A stretch of 64,000 nucleotides of DNA from Clostridium sardiniense (GCF_016907995.1 NZ_JAFBDA010000003.1:1-64000); one strand, 5' to 3'; shown: positions 44,176-54,028, numbered from the stretch's first letter. Numbers and translations are program-made. Notes: generated by a model from the letters alone, not told the origin.

Positions 44176-46167
44176 TTAAGATTTCTTAACTATATTCTTG
44201 TATCCAATATAAGTAGCTATGAAATAAGCTCCATATATTATAATTATTCCACCCATTGTTAGAAGAGCTGCTTCTACTATACTACTCTTTCCAAACACTG
44301 ATATAAAATCATTTGCTACGCTAATACCAACTACTGAATGAACTATTGCTAAAACTAGTGGTAGCATAAAGTATGCTAATGTTTGAATAAATATTGATTT
44401 ATTGATCATACTATTTGGTGCTCCAATTCTTCTTAAAGAATTATATCTCTCCGCACTATCACTTGCTTCTGATAATTGTTGAAGTGCTAATATAGCTGCA
44501 CTTGATATTAGGAATATAACGCCTATATATAAAGCAATATATAAAATCATTGTAGTCATAGAATCCATTGATTCTTGTATTAATATTCTTGTACCCATCA
44601 TTAAGTATCCATCATCTACATTTGGATTTTTCATATAACTAGTAGCAAAATCAGAGTAATATTTTTCTGATGCTTCTTTATTATCTTTTCCATAATTAAT
44701 ATCTAAAATATATTCATTGGCATTTAATCCTTTTACAAAATTATCAGGAACTATTAGATTAAATATTACCTGTGATGCCACATTAGTTGAATTTGTTTTA
44801 GTTATTATTTCTTTATTTGCTATAACATATTCTTTTCCGTCTAATTTAATTTTATTATTACTTTTTATTAAACCTTCTACTGCAGACTTTAAAATATCCA
44901 AACTAGATTGAACTAAAACTTCATTATCATTAAGTTTCATTGCGCTCTGTCCGCTTAATTTTCTAAGCTTATTAAAGTCTGATAGAGTCATTACAGATAC
45001 CGGAGTATTACTTAAGTTATTTGCTAAATTTGAATTTGTATACTTGTCTAATATATCACTAATTGGGTCATTTGTATTGTATGTTGTTACATACTCATAA
45101 TTGTCCCCATTTTGTATCTTAAAATTACGTTTCTCTAAGATTTGTTCTAAGTTTAACTTTGAATTTTTATCCGCATATACACTTACTGATGCATCATATG
45201 GAGCTAATGAATCTACATTATTTTTTTTAAAACTAACTCCAACTGAAAGCATACTTATAGTTAAAAATAACATTAAGCATATAACTGTCATTGATATAAA
45301 ATTAGTGTTTATTTTACTATTCATTTGCCTTAAAGTAAATATGTTTAGCTTTTTTAAATATAAGTTCTTATTTTTTTGTATTACTATTATTAAGAAGCTT
45401 GTAAGTCCATAGAAAAATAATCCTGTTCCAATTATGCCTAGTACAATTGATAATTTAAATTCCATAGTCCTAAAGTCTAGTCCAACTTTTTTAACTAAGT
45501 AATATGCAACGCCTAATGAAACTAATGATACAATAAAAATTATCCCTGATATTATAGGATTTTTTATTTTTATTTCTTGATTTTTCTTATGTGCATTTAA
45601 TAAATCTATTAACTTATACCTTGAAATAGTAAATGTATTAAATATCATTACAAGAACAAATATAATTCCAAAGTATATTATTGTTTTAATCATAGCTTCT
45701 GATGAAAATACGAATTTATAATTAGATAATCCTATTGAGAATAGCTTAGCTGTTATTACCGATAATCCTTGTGAAGCTATTACACCAACAATTAAACCTG
45801 CAATAAGTGAAAATATCCCAATAATTAATTCTTCACAAACTAATAATTTTGATATCTTACCTTTCCCCATCCCAAGGGACATATATAGTCCAAGCTCTTT
45901 TTTTCTTCTTTTTATCAAGAAGTTATTTGCATATATAATAAGTCCACCTAATATAAATGAAACAAATACTGATATATAAGATATTACTTGTGATATTGCC
46001 TGTATAGATTCTTTTTTACTTGAATTAATCTCCATCATTGCACTTTGTGATCCTATAGAGTTAAAAGCATAGAATATACATACAGCAAATGTTAAAGTTA
46101 AAAAGTATATTGTATAGTCTTTAAAACTCTTCTTAACATTACTAAGTGCTAATTTAGTTTGATTCAT
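44176..46167 (-). CDS. Bce-type ABC transporter permease
   Basis: A 663-residue permease with ten predicted membrane segments and a large extracellular domain of about 200 residues between segments 7 and 8 (residues ~320-530, from VSVYADKNSKLN to YMKNPNV), the defining layout of BceB/VraG proteins that sense and remove bacitracin or lantibiotics from lipid II cycle intermediates. Two FtsX-like halves are visible. The start at 46167 has GGAGGTGAAGCAA before it and overlaps the ATPase gene by 14 bases; eleven further upstream codons have no such site. Confidence 0.9.
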   Translation of the reverse strand: MNQTKLALSNVKKSFKDYTIYFLTLTFAVCIFYAFNSIGSQSAMMEINSSKKESIQAISQVISYISVFVSFILGGLIIYANNFLIKRRKKELGLYMSLGMGKGKISKLLVCEELIIGIFSLIAGLIVGVIASQGLSVITAKLFSIGLSNYKFVFSSEAMIKTIIYFGIIFVLVMIFNTFTISRYKLIDLLNAHKKNQEIKIKNPIISGIIFIVSLVSLGVAYYLVKKVGLDFRTMEFKLSIVLGIIGTGLFFYGLTSFLIIVIQKNKNLYLKKLNIFTLRQMNSKINTNFISMTVICLMLFLTISMLSVGVSFKKNNVDSLAPYDASVSVYADKNSKLNLEQILEKRNFKIQNGDNYEYVTTYNTNDPISDILDKYTNSNLANNLSNTPVSVMTLSDFNKLRKLSGQSAMKLNDNEVLVQSSLDILKSAVEGLIKSNNKIKLDGKEYVIANKEIITKTNSTNVASQVIFNLIVPDNFVKGLNANEYILDINYGKDNKEASEKYYSDFATSYMKNPNVDDGYLMMGTRILIQESMDSMTTMILYIALYIGVIFLISSAAILALQQLSEASDSAERYNSLRRIGAPNSMINKSIFIQTLAYFMLPLVLAIVHSVVGISVANDFISVFGKSSIVEAALLTMGGIIIIYGAYFIATYIGYKNIVKKS

Positions 46168-46921
46168 TTGCTTCACCTCCAAGAAGCGTAACAACTTCAA
46201 TTATTCTATCAAAGAATTCTTTTCTAGACATTTTACCCTTTATTAATTCGTTGAATATCTTACCATCTTTTATAAATAGGATTCTTTCGGCATAACTTGC
46301 AGTGAATGGATCATGAGTAACCATAAGTATTGTAGCTTGTAAATCTTTATTCATGCTTTCAAAACTTTCTAAAAGTTGTCTAGCCGACTTTGAATCTAAT
46401 GCACCTGTTGGTTCATCTGCTAGAATTATTGAAGGGTCAGTTACTATTGCTCTTGCAGATGCAACTCTTTGCTTTTGTCCACCTGATACTTGGTATGGGT
46501 ACTTATTTAAAAGTTCATCTATTCCTAGTCTTTTAGATATATCTTTAACTAAAGTATCTATTTCTTTTGCTTTTCTATTTTGAATCGTAAGTGCTAGTGC
46601 TATATTTTCATAAATAGTTAAAGTATCTAGAAGATTATAGTCTTGGAATATAAACCCTAACTCATCTCTTCTAAACTTCTCTAAACTTTTCCCTTTAAGC
46701 TTTGTTATATCTTTTCCTTTTAATAATATCTTTCCTGTTGTTACATTATCTATTGTTGAAATACAATTTAAAAGTGTGGATTTACCACTTCCTGACGCTC
46801 CCATTATTCCAACAAATTCACCTTTTTCAACATCAAAGCTTATTCCATCTATAGCTTTTGTTACATTATCTTTATTTCCATAATATTTTTCTATATTTTT
46901 AACTTCTAATATATTACTCAT
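46154..46921 (-). CDS. Bce-type ABC transporter ATPase
   Basis: A 255-residue ABC ATPase of the MacB/LolD/BceA group. Walker A is [10 protein letters not shown]-loop [13 protein letters not shown], signature [15 protein letters not shown], Walker [13 protein letters not shown] and the switch His in [13 protein letters not shown]. It powers the overlapping permease gene. The gene has a GGAGG site and begins the operon after a 330-base regulatory region. Confidence 0.95.
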   Translation of the reverse strand: MSNILEVKNIEKYYGNKDNVTKAIDGISFDVEKGEFVGIMGASGSGKSTLLNCISTIDNVTTGKILLKGKDITKLKGKSLEKFRRDELGFIFQDYNLLDTLTIYENIALALTIQNRKAKEIDTLVKDISKRLGIDELLNKYPYQVSGGQKQRVASARAIVTDPSIILADEPTGALDSKSARQLLESFESMNKDLQATILMVTHDPFTASYAERILFIKDGKIFNELIKGKMSRKEFFDRIIEVVTLLGGEANESN

Positions 46922-47256
46922 TTTATTTCCTCCTAATTCTCGTAAACTATGATTTCATTTTACAGTTTAATTTCCAATATTCATATTGAATTATATTTCA
47001 ACAATCTTTCAATTTTGTAAGATAAAATATAGGATATTGTAATTTTGAATTTATACAACCCTATAAAACAATATTATTGAGCATATTTTGTTCAACTAGT
47101 TAAAATTTACTCTATCTTACAATATTCATTAATATATAGCGAGTATTTTACTTGTAAACTTTTAGAAAATAAGTTATTTAATTTATCATTTTATATATTT
47201 ACATATGTATAATTTTACTATACATATATAAACATATCTTTAATGAGGTGATAATA
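46922..47256. promoter_or_regulatory. Divergent regulatory region, ABC operon and pyruvate kinase-like gene
   Basis: No gene seen. It must hold promoters for both directions. TTGTAAGATA at 47015-47024 and its complement TATCTTACAA at 47113-47122 form a 10-base inverted pair 88 bases apart and could be regulator sites. I could not identify a clear BceR box. The rest is AT-rich. Confidence 0.4.
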
Positions 47257-48669
47257 ATGCAAAAGACAAAAATGATTGTTACTCTAGGTTCATCTAGTAA
47301 TAATAAAGATACTATACGAGAACTTATTAAGAATGGAATGAACGTAGCTAGAATAAACTTCTTTCATAGCTCATATGAGGAAATAAAATCTCTAGTTAGA
47401 ATTTTAAATGAATTAGATAATGAACTAGGCACAACAACAGCAATACTTGGAGATATAAGAGATTCTAAGATAAGAACTAATAAATTCTTATCTAAAACTG
47501 TAAAACTTAATGCTAATGATTACTTCTCATTTCTTTGTGGCAGTGAAATCTTAGGTGATAATACTAGATGTTCAATAAGCAGCTCCTATCTTCATGAAAA
47601 TTTAAATATAGGAGATAAATTATATATAGATAATGGACTTATTTCTTTTGAAGTTGTAGAAATCTTAGGAAGAGAAATAAAATGTTTAATAACAGATGGT
47701 GGCGTAATATCAGAAAATAAACAAATAAATATACCTAAGTTTAAGAACCCTTCAATAATAACAGAATTGATGGAAAAGGATATTGAATTTGCTTGTAAGA
47801 TTGGAATGAACTTTATATCATGTTCTGCTGTTAGAACAGGCGCTGATTGTTTAAAATATCGTGATATGGTTATTGGATATGGTGGACCAAATACAAAGCT
47901 TATTTGCGAAATCGAAAATAGTGATGCTGTAGATAATATAGATTATATTTTAAATTCATGTTATGGAATTATAATATCAAGAGGTGAACTTGGAATAGAT
48001 ATTCCTGTGGAGAAAATTCCATTCATCCAAAAGGACTTAATAAAAAGGTGTAATAAATTAAATAAAATAGTCATTGTATCCACCCAAGTTTTAAGTTCAA
48101 TGGATACTTTTCCAAGACCTACAAGAGCAGAATCTAGTGATGTTTTCAATGCCGTGTTAGATGGTACTACTGCGTTAATGCTTACACGTACTACAGCTAT
48201 CGGTAACTATCCATTAGATACATTAAAAACATTAAAAAGGCTTCTAAAAGATAGTGAAAAACACTTAGATTATAAGAAATATTTCAAAATATTTTCTAAT
48301 GATATAATACTAGATTATGACAGCTTAATGGCATCTTCAGTTGCTGAGGTATCAAATAAATTTCCAACAAAAGCTATAATAGTTGGAACTTCTAATGGTG
48401 TGCTTCCAAGAAGTATATCTAAATATAGGCCTGATGCACCAATTATAGCTATTACAGATAACCAAGATGTAGCAAAGAGCCTTTCTCTTAACTTTGGGGT
48501 AACTCCTTTTATTTATGATAAGTTTGATAGCCCTGAAGAATTCATGGAAGAAGCAAGAAACATAGCTTTAAATAATGGTCTTGCTAAGAAATATGATACT
48601 ATATTAGTTCTTACAGCTAATAAGACTTTTTCTTGGAAAAATGATAATTTTAAGATTGTAAATCTCTAA
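47257..48669 (+). CDS. Pyruvate kinase-like protein with altered active site
   Basis: A 470-residue protein that aligns with pyruvate kinase from end to end (KTKMIVTLG, NVARINF, ENKQINIPK, TQVLSSMDTFPRPTRAESSDVFNAVLDGT, C-terminal SISKYRPDAPIIAIT). Key positions differ: the catalytic Lys of KIEN is Glu218 (CEIEN), the metal Asp of RGDLG is Glu244, the potassium-ligand Ser of NFSH is Phe36, and DTKGPEIR reads DIRDSKIR, with Thr to Ile67 and Glu to Lys71. MLSGESAKG reads MLTRTTAIG. Arg32, Asn34, Asp66, Glu220 and Thr276 remain. It is probably not a normal pyruvate kinase. AGGTG precedes the ATG. Confidence 0.85.
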   Translation: MQKTKMIVTLGSSSNNKDTIRELIKNGMNVARINFFHSSYEEIKSLVRILNELDNELGTTTAILGDIRDSKIRTNKFLSKTVKLNANDYFSFLCGSEILGDNTRCSISSSYLHENLNIGDKLYIDNGLISFEVVEILGREIKCLITDGGVISENKQINIPKFKNPSIITELMEKDIEFACKIGMNFISCSAVRTGADCLKYRDMVIGYGGPNTKLICEIENSDAVDNIDYILNSCYGIIISRGELGIDIPVEKIPFIQKDLIKRCNKLNKIVIVSTQVLSSMDTFPRPTRAESSDVFNAVLDGTTALMLTRTTAIGNYPLDTLKTLKRLLKDSEKHLDYKKYFKIFSNDIILDYDSLMASSVAEVSNKFPTKAIIVGTSNGVLPRSISKYRPDAPIIAITDNQDVAKSLSLNFGVTPFIYDKFDSPEEFMEEARNIALNNGLAKKYDTILVLTANKTFSWKNDNFKIVNL

Positions 48670-48690
48670 CTTATAGATAAAGATAATTAT

Positions 48691-48734
48691 AATAAACAAA
48701 AAGAATCCTAAATTTAGGATTCTTTTTGTTTATT
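48691..48734. terminator. Bidirectional terminator, 44-bp perfect palindrome
   Basis: Perfect palindrome with inner GAATCCTAAATTTAGGATTC and T/A-rich outer arms between convergent genes. The stop codon of the thioesterase gene lies in its right arm. Confidence 0.88.
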
Positions 48735-49149
48735 ATGCTTTAAATATTTCAGTAAACTTAGTCCATATATCTTCATTATTTCTTTTTAAATTTACTATTT
48801 TGAATTCATTACTATCTACAAATGTTTGAAGTGTATTACCTGTAGCTAAAATAGTATTATCATTTTTTCTTCTAACGACATACTCTATTCTAACCTTTAC
48901 TGGCGTTAACTCACTAATAGAAGATTCAACAACTAAGTCATCATCATACTTAGCAGCTTCTATGTATTTACAATGAGTTTCTATAAGAGGCATCATAATC
49001 CCCTTATCTTCTAAATCTTTATAAGAAATCCCTGATTCTCTTATTAAATCCTCTCTTGCTACTTCAAAATATATATAATAATTAGCATGATGGACTACTG
49101 CCATTGCATCTGTCTCTGCGTATCTAACTTTAATATCAGTAAAACTCAT
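48733..49149 (-). CDS. Acyl-CoA thioesterase, 4HBT/YbgC type
   Basis: A 138-residue hot-dog-fold thioesterase. The catalytic Asp is in YAETDAMAVVHHANYYIYFEVARED, the YbgC/4HBT signature; IETHCKYIEAAKYDDDLVVES and VRIEYVVRRKNDNTILATG are the following strands. It hydrolyses short or medium acyl-CoA esters; the natural substrate is unknown. Monocistronic, with AAGAGGTATAATG as start context. Confidence 0.9.
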   Translation of the reverse strand: MSFTDIKVRYAETDAMAVVHHANYYIYFEVAREDLIRESGISYKDLEDKGIMMPLIETHCKYIEAAKYDDDLVVESSISELTPVKVRIEYVVRRKNDNTILATGNTLQTFVDSNEFKIVNLKRNNEDIWTKFTEIFKA

Positions 49150-49235
49150 TCATTATACCTCTTTTCTTAAATGTACTAGATTATGCTTTATTTTAACATA
49201 AAATTGACCACTTAAACTTATAATATTATTAATAT

Positions 49236-49931
49236 CTATATAGAGTCCTTAGATATAATTTCTCCATCTTTTAATAATACTATGTGAGTTCCATATTCAG
49301 CTGACTCTTTTGAATGAGTAACGTTAACTATAGACATTCCTCTTTCTCTATTTATTCTTTGAAATAATTTCATTATTTCTGTTCCAGTCTTTGAATCTAA
49401 ATTTCCTATCGGTTCATCTGCTAGAATTATTTCTGGCTTGTTTATTAGTGCTCTCGCTATAGCAACCCTTTGTTGCTGACCTCCTGATAATTCCCTTGGA
49501 GTAACTTTTCTCTTGTGTGAAAGTTCTATTATATCTAGTATTTCTTCTAAATCCTTTTTATGGTCTTTTAATCTTCCACCATCTAATGTTATTGGTAATA
49601 ATATATTATCCTCAACAGAAAGATTCTGAACTAAATTATAAAACTGAAATACAAAGCCTAGCTCTCTTCTTCTAAGCTTACTCATATCTTTATCATTAAG
49701 TTTATGGATATTTTTATCATTTAGAAGAACTTCTCCTTTAGTTGGAGCATCTAGTCCTCCAATTAAGTATAGTAAAGTACTCTTACCACAACCTGATGGT
49801 CCCATTATAGATACAAACTCGCCCTTTTTTATATCTAAAGACACATCTTTTAATATATCCACTTTTTCATTACCTACTTTAAAACTTTTCCACAAATTTT
49901 TAACCTCAATTATATTATCCATATCATCCAA
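49236..49931 (-). CDS. ABC transporter ATPase (MacB/LolD-like)
   Basis: A 231-residue ABC ATPase. Walker A GPSGCGKST, Q-loop FVFQFYNLVQNLS, signature LSGGQQQRVAIARAL, Walker B IILADEPIGNLD, and switch His in NVTHSKESAEYG. It closely resembles the ATPase at 46154-46921 but belongs to a separate unit with the large FtsX-type permease encoded nine bases upstream. There is no two-component system at this locus. Confidence 0.95.
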   Translation of the reverse strand: MDDMDNIIEVKNLWKSFKVGNEKVDILKDVSLDIKKGEFVSIMGPSGCGKSTLLYLIGGLDAPTKGEVLLNDKNIHKLNDKDMSKLRRRELGFVFQFYNLVQNLSVEDNILLPITLDGGRLKDHKKDLEEILDIIELSHKRKVTPRELSGGQQQRVAIARALINKPEIILADEPIGNLDSKTGTEIMKLFQRINRERGMSIVNVTHSKESAEYGTHIVLLKDGEIISKDSI

Positions 49932-49940
49932 ACCCTCTTT

Positions 49941-52454
49941 TTACTCATATTTTATTTCATCAACAACTGATATTTTAGATGCCTTCAATACGGGTGCAAG
50001 TGATGCAACTAACATAAGAACTATTCCAAATATAGTTAGCCCTATTAGCCTTTTTTCTGGAATACTTATCTTTAAATATGCATCTAAAGCTAATGATACC
50101 TCAGGTATAAATCTACACACTAAAATCCCAGTAAATACTCCTAAAATACTTCCGAATATTCCAATTGTTGCACCTTCTATAAATATCATTCTGCTCCTTT
50201 GTCCCTTACTCATTCCAATTGAAGTTAGTACTGCAAGTTCTTTTCTCCTTTGCATGAAGCTTACCATTAAATTATTTACTATCCCTAAAGCTCCAATAAT
50301 TAATGCCATTATGGAAAAGCTTTCTAATGAACTCATGAGTCCTGCATTATTTGCAAGTTCACTCTCTTTCATCTCTTCTTTTGTTTTTATAGCTACTCCA
50401 TATTCATCCAAATCATTATTTAAGTCATTTTTAAGTTCATTTTCTGATATATCTTTCCCCTTAACTAAAATGCTACTTGGAATATTTCTATTAAAATCTT
50501 CCTTAAAATTCTTTTCACTTATTAAACAGTTTCTCTTATTTGCACTTATTGGTGATGATAAGAAACCTGCTATTTCATATTCGTGTAATTTATCATCAAT
50601 ATTTAATTCTATCTTATCACCAGTTTTTAACTTATATTTTTTCTTATATATATCAGCTAATATAATTTTCTTTCCACTATCTAGTTTATCTAATATCTTC
50701 TTATTATTTTCTGATGAGTCATTAAGTATTTCCTCACCTCCAAAATACTCTGAGTATTTTGAAGTATTAATTCCTTGAAGTACTCCTATATTCATATCCT
50801 TATCTTTTATCTTTACATTATGTTCTACATAACTATTTGAATAATCATCTATATCTTTACCTTTTAGATCCTTTAAATTTGCAAGAACCTCATCATAATT
50901 AAGCTTTGTAATATTTGAAATAGATACCTCATAATTTTCTCCATCATATGAGTTTGTAATTAAGTTTTTTACACTATATGAAGCTACATATATAGCAGTA
51001 ACAGCCGCAAGTGCAGAACATATTAAAACACCATTATTTATTAAGCTTTTTGATGTGGCCATATTTTCTAAGGCTAGAACCCCAATATTTCCAAATATTA
51101 ATCTATAAATCCCCCTTAATACTTTTGATAAAATTTTAAATATAAGTGGAATCATCATAACAGAACCAATTAATACAAAAAATGCGCAAGCCATACTAAG
51201 TATAAAATTACCTGTATCTTCAAACTTGCTTATATATATGAATGGAGCTATTATTAAAACAATTCCTATTATCCAAAATGATGGGTGTATCTTTCCTCCA
51301 CTTGAATATTCTCCAAGTATAATTTCTTTTACTGAAAATCTTGATACTCCAAGTATAGGTATTATAGAACTTATTAAACAAAGTATAATAGCAATTATAT
51401 ATGCTATTATTAGATTTTTAATGTCAAAATTTACTGTTGTACTTACTCCATAATCTTTAAACTGATTGGAGCCATCACTTAGAAGATATAGCATTGGAAA
51501 TCCAAGTCCTGTTCCAACTATACAACCAACTATTCCATAAAATAAACTTTCTAAAAGTATGAGTCCGTCTGTCTCCTTTTTAGTAGCACCAATACTTCTA
51601 AAAGTCCCTATTACTGCCATTCTTTCAATTATTATAACTTTAAAAGATGAATATATGATAAATGCTGCCATTAACACCACAATTGCAAGCATTATATAAA
51701 ATGGTACAGTAAATTGACTAACCATACTATCTAAATCCTCTTTATTTAAAGTTTCTTTTATTGAATAATCTTTTAAGTCTGTTTTCTTTAAAGTCTCAAC
51801 ACTTTTATCTGACTTAACTAATGCTGATGTTATTTCTTCTTTTTTCCCTAAAAGCTTTGATAATCCATTATTGCTCATTATTATCGTCATTTCTCCAGGC
51901 TTCTCTGTAAAAAAGCCTGATGGAACTGCAACATCAGAAACTTTAAGAGTTATATTCTTTCCTTCACTTTTTATCTTAAAAGAGTCTCCTACTTTTAAAT
52001 CTAAATCTTTAGAGACCTGCTCTGAGATTATTACTTCATTTCCATTCAATTCCTTAATCTTATCTTCTTTTCCATCTTTAAATACTATCGGATTTATTTT
52101 TTGAAGATTTTCTATATTTTCTCCAGCTATTATCTCTGCTCTTAATGATTTATCTCCCTCTTTAAATAATCCACTTCCATTGAATATATATGCTTTCTCT
52201 TCGCCCTCTAAATTTTTATTTAAAATATCTTTATCTAAAAATGGATTATTTGAACTCTCCTTTTGAGCTATTATAATATTTGCATCTCCAAATTCAGCCT
52301 TATTTTTCTCTGTAACCATATTTTTAAAGTTATCAGATGTACCAAAAGATGCAAAGGTCATCGCAGTTGTAATTCCTACCGCTAAAATTATAAGTAAGCT
52401 CCTAAGCTTCTTTTCCCACATATTTTTAAATAAATACGTGAATAATATTCTCAT
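49941..52454 (-). CDS. FtsX-family ABC transporter permease
   Basis: An 837-residue permease with an N-terminal membrane segment, a MacB-like extracellular domain (about 40-245), three membrane segments (about 250-370) making an FtsX domain, further central segments, a second exterior domain (about 490-690), and a second FtsX domain at the C terminus ending AISKASKISVVDEIKYE-like 'LAPVLKASKISVVDEI'. This is the duplicated layout of LolE/YknZ-like exporters of peptides or lipids in Gram-positives. The partner ATPase follows directly. Confidence 0.9.
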   Translation of the reverse strand: MRILFTYLFKNMWEKKLRSLLIILAVGITTAMTFASFGTSDNFKNMVTEKNKAEFGDANIIIAQKESSNNPFLDKDILNKNLEGEEKAYIFNGSGLFKEGDKSLRAEIIAGENIENLQKINPIVFKDGKEDKIKELNGNEVIISEQVSKDLDLKVGDSFKIKSEGKNITLKVSDVAVPSGFFTEKPGEMTIIMSNNGLSKLLGKKEEITSALVKSDKSVETLKKTDLKDYSIKETLNKEDLDSMVSQFTVPFYIMLAIVVLMAAFIIYSSFKVIIIERMAVIGTFRSIGATKKETDGLILLESLFYGIVGCIVGTGLGFPMLYLLSDGSNQFKDYGVSTTVNFDIKNLIIAYIIAIILCLISSIIPILGVSRFSVKEIILGEYSSGGKIHPSFWIIGIVLIIAPFIYISKFEDTGNFILSMACAFFVLIGSVMMIPLIFKILSKVLRGIYRLIFGNIGVLALENMATSKSLINNGVLICSALAAVTAIYVASYSVKNLITNSYDGENYEVSISNITKLNYDEVLANLKDLKGKDIDDYSNSYVEHNVKIKDKDMNIGVLQGINTSKYSEYFGGEEILNDSSENNKKILDKLDSGKKIILADIYKKKYKLKTGDKIELNIDDKLHEYEIAGFLSSPISANKRNCLISEKNFKEDFNRNIPSSILVKGKDISENELKNDLNNDLDEYGVAIKTKEEMKESELANNAGLMSSLESFSIMALIIGALGIVNNLMVSFMQRRKELAVLTSIGMSKGQRSRMIFIEGATIGIFGSILGVFTGILVCRFIPEVSLALDAYLKISIPEKRLIGLTIFGIVLMLVASLAPVLKASKISVVDEIKYE

Positions 52455-52662
52455 TAGTTCTCACCCCTCATGTACTAAATTTTAATTTTTTACCATTGTC
52501 TTTATTATAACATCATATAAATGAAGAATAATTAATACATTTGTTTTTTTATATATAAATTTCTATTATGTTAATAGTTGTTTAATTTTAAGTGCTTATT
52601 AACTACTCCATAAATTAAAATATTATAATTTATCTATAGAATTTTATGGGAGTGATTTAATT

Positions 52663-53313
52663 ATGAAAAGAGATAATAATTTAATTGATGTATATATAGA
52701 GTATGATAAAGATGCTACAGTTCCTAAGTATGAAACTTCACTAGCTGCAGGTGCTGATCTTTTCGCTGCTACTGATATGGTTATACTACCATTTGAAAGA
52801 GTTGCTATTCCTCTAAATATTAAATTTGCTATTCCAGATGATATGGAAATTCAAATAAGAGCTAGAAGTGGACTTTCACTTAGAACAGATCTTAAAATTT
52901 CTAACTCTATAGGTACAATTGACGCAGATTCTATAGATAATATTTCAGTTATACTTGAAAATGAATATAATATATCAAGTTTGCCTTATCAAATAGCAAA
53001 TGATCCATCAATACTTACTGATCTAAAAGAAAACTATACACAAATTAAACTTAAGGATTACTTAATTTCTAAAGGAGAAAGTGTATTTGCCTTTGAGGAA
53101 TATGATAAATCTTTTAGGAAACTACTAAAGAACTATATTTATATAGATAAAAATGGTAATCCTTATGGAAGTATCTATATAAAAAAAGGAAATAGAATTG
53201 CACAAATGGTTTTAGCTCATTATTATAAAGCTAATTTTATTAAAACGGATGATGTAAGTAAGATAAAAAAAGGTGTAAATAGAGGTGGTGGCTTTGGTCA
53301 CACTGGTTTCTAA
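52663..53313 (+). CDS. dUTPase-family protein with insertion and altered motif 3
   Basis: A 216-residue trimeric dUTPase-fold protein. Motifs 1 (AAGADLFA), 2 (RARSGLSLRTDL), 4 (GNRIAQMVL) and 5 (RGGGFGHTG) are present. Motif 3 reads GTIDADSIDNI: the catalytic Asp87 is kept, but the Tyr that stacks on deoxyribose and excludes ribose is Ser90. About 65 extra residues (101-168) separate motifs 3 and 4, compared with about 15-20 in standard enzymes of ~145 residues. It could still be a dUTPase, or act on another nucleotide. GGGAG precedes the ATG. Confidence 0.8.
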   Translation: MKRDNNLIDVYIEYDKDATVPKYETSLAAGADLFAATDMVILPFERVAIPLNIKFAIPDDMEIQIRARSGLSLRTDLKISNSIGTIDADSIDNISVILENEYNISSLPYQIANDPSILTDLKENYTQIKLKDYLISKGESVFAFEEYDKSFRKLLKNYIYIDKNGNPYGSIYIKKGNRIAQMVLAHYYKANFIKTDDVSKIKKGVNRGGGFGHTGF

Positions 53314-53489
53314 TCATAAATCATTTTATTGGTAAGCACTTGTTACTTTTAGAAACTATATAATAAAATTAAGAGTCTAATATCTATATTCAACGCTTTC
53401 TATTTTTCACTAAAATTTTTATTGGAATCTTGTGTCAATTAAAAATCATTACATTACATGACATAATTTAAATATAAAAAAATCTAATA

Positions 53490-53547
53490 AAAAAAGAGCA
53501 TCTGGCTTAATTAAGATATACTTAAGTAGGCAAGATGTTCTTTTTTT
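53490..53547. terminator. Bidirectional terminator
   Basis: GAGCATCT / AGATGTTC outer stem with an inner CTTAA/TTAAG stem, flanked by AAAAAA and TTTTTTT, between the dUTPase-like gene and a convergent small gene. Confidence 0.75.
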
Positions 53548-53576
53548 ATTTATATAAATTTTTTGATTAAGCTAAT

Positions 53577-53699
53577 TTATTTGTTTAACTTTTCATTCTC
53601 TTTAACTTTGTTTGCCATTTTTTCTTGTTCTTTTCTTACTTCAGCTAGTTTTTCTTCACCAGTTTTTCTAACTACCTCATCATATCTCTTTTGTCCCAT
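53577..53699 (-). CDS. 40-residue charged helical protein
   Basis: A 40-residue reading frame not previously obvious by length: it starts MGQKRYDEVVRKTGEEK, is rich in Lys and Glu with regular heptads, and ends NEKLNK. AAAGGGG lies nine bases before the ATG, and a strong terminator follows 30 bases after the stop, so it has all signals of a real gene. I predict one amphipathic helix, no membrane segment. Function and family are unknown to me. A plus-strand frame over the same bases is Phe/Ser-rich and is not coding. Confidence 0.65.
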   Translation of the reverse strand: MGQKRYDEVVRKTGEEKLAEVRKEQEKMANKVKENEKLNK

Positions 53700-53966
53700 A
53701 ATTCTCATCCCCTTTATAATAACCTGTCCAAATCTTGTCTTAATATTAACATCTATTTCCTAAAGGGTAAACCAACATATTCTTTATATTCATTCAAATT
53801 TATACAAATTAATTCATTTTAATTAAATGAAAAGAAATAATATATACCTTACTCCTATTTTCTATAATATTCTTTTATTTATTAGTAATTTTTATATCTT
53901 TAACACATCGTTTAATTTAGTTACAATTTAAATAATTATTGCTTTATTTATAATTTATTACATTAA
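53700..53966. other. Intergenic, nothing recognised
   Basis: AT-rich sequence that must include the promoter of the 40-residue gene. I see no gene, repeat or RNA structure. Confidence 0.6.
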
Positions 53967-54013
53967 AATATCCTAGCCAAGAGCTGTTATAAACTTCTCA
54001 AAACTAGGATATT
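53967..54013 (-). terminator. Terminator of the alpha-glucoside operon
   Basis: Perfect 10-base arms AATATCCTAG / CTAGGATATT with a partly paired loop, 16 bases past the EEP-type gene stop; the T-tract is weak. Confidence 0.6.
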
Positions 54014-54028
54014 CTTATATTTATTGTA

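Noticed and set aside
48691-48734. 44-bp perfect palindrome as a special regulatory element
   Set aside because: Position between convergent genes with A and T tracts makes it an ordinary bidirectional terminator.
52663-53313. Prophage origin for the dUTPase-like gene
   Set aside because: No phage genes, integrase or attachment repeats nearby.
53563-53763. 66-codon plus-strand open frame
   Set aside because: Phe/Ser-rich shadow of the 40-residue minus-strand gene.
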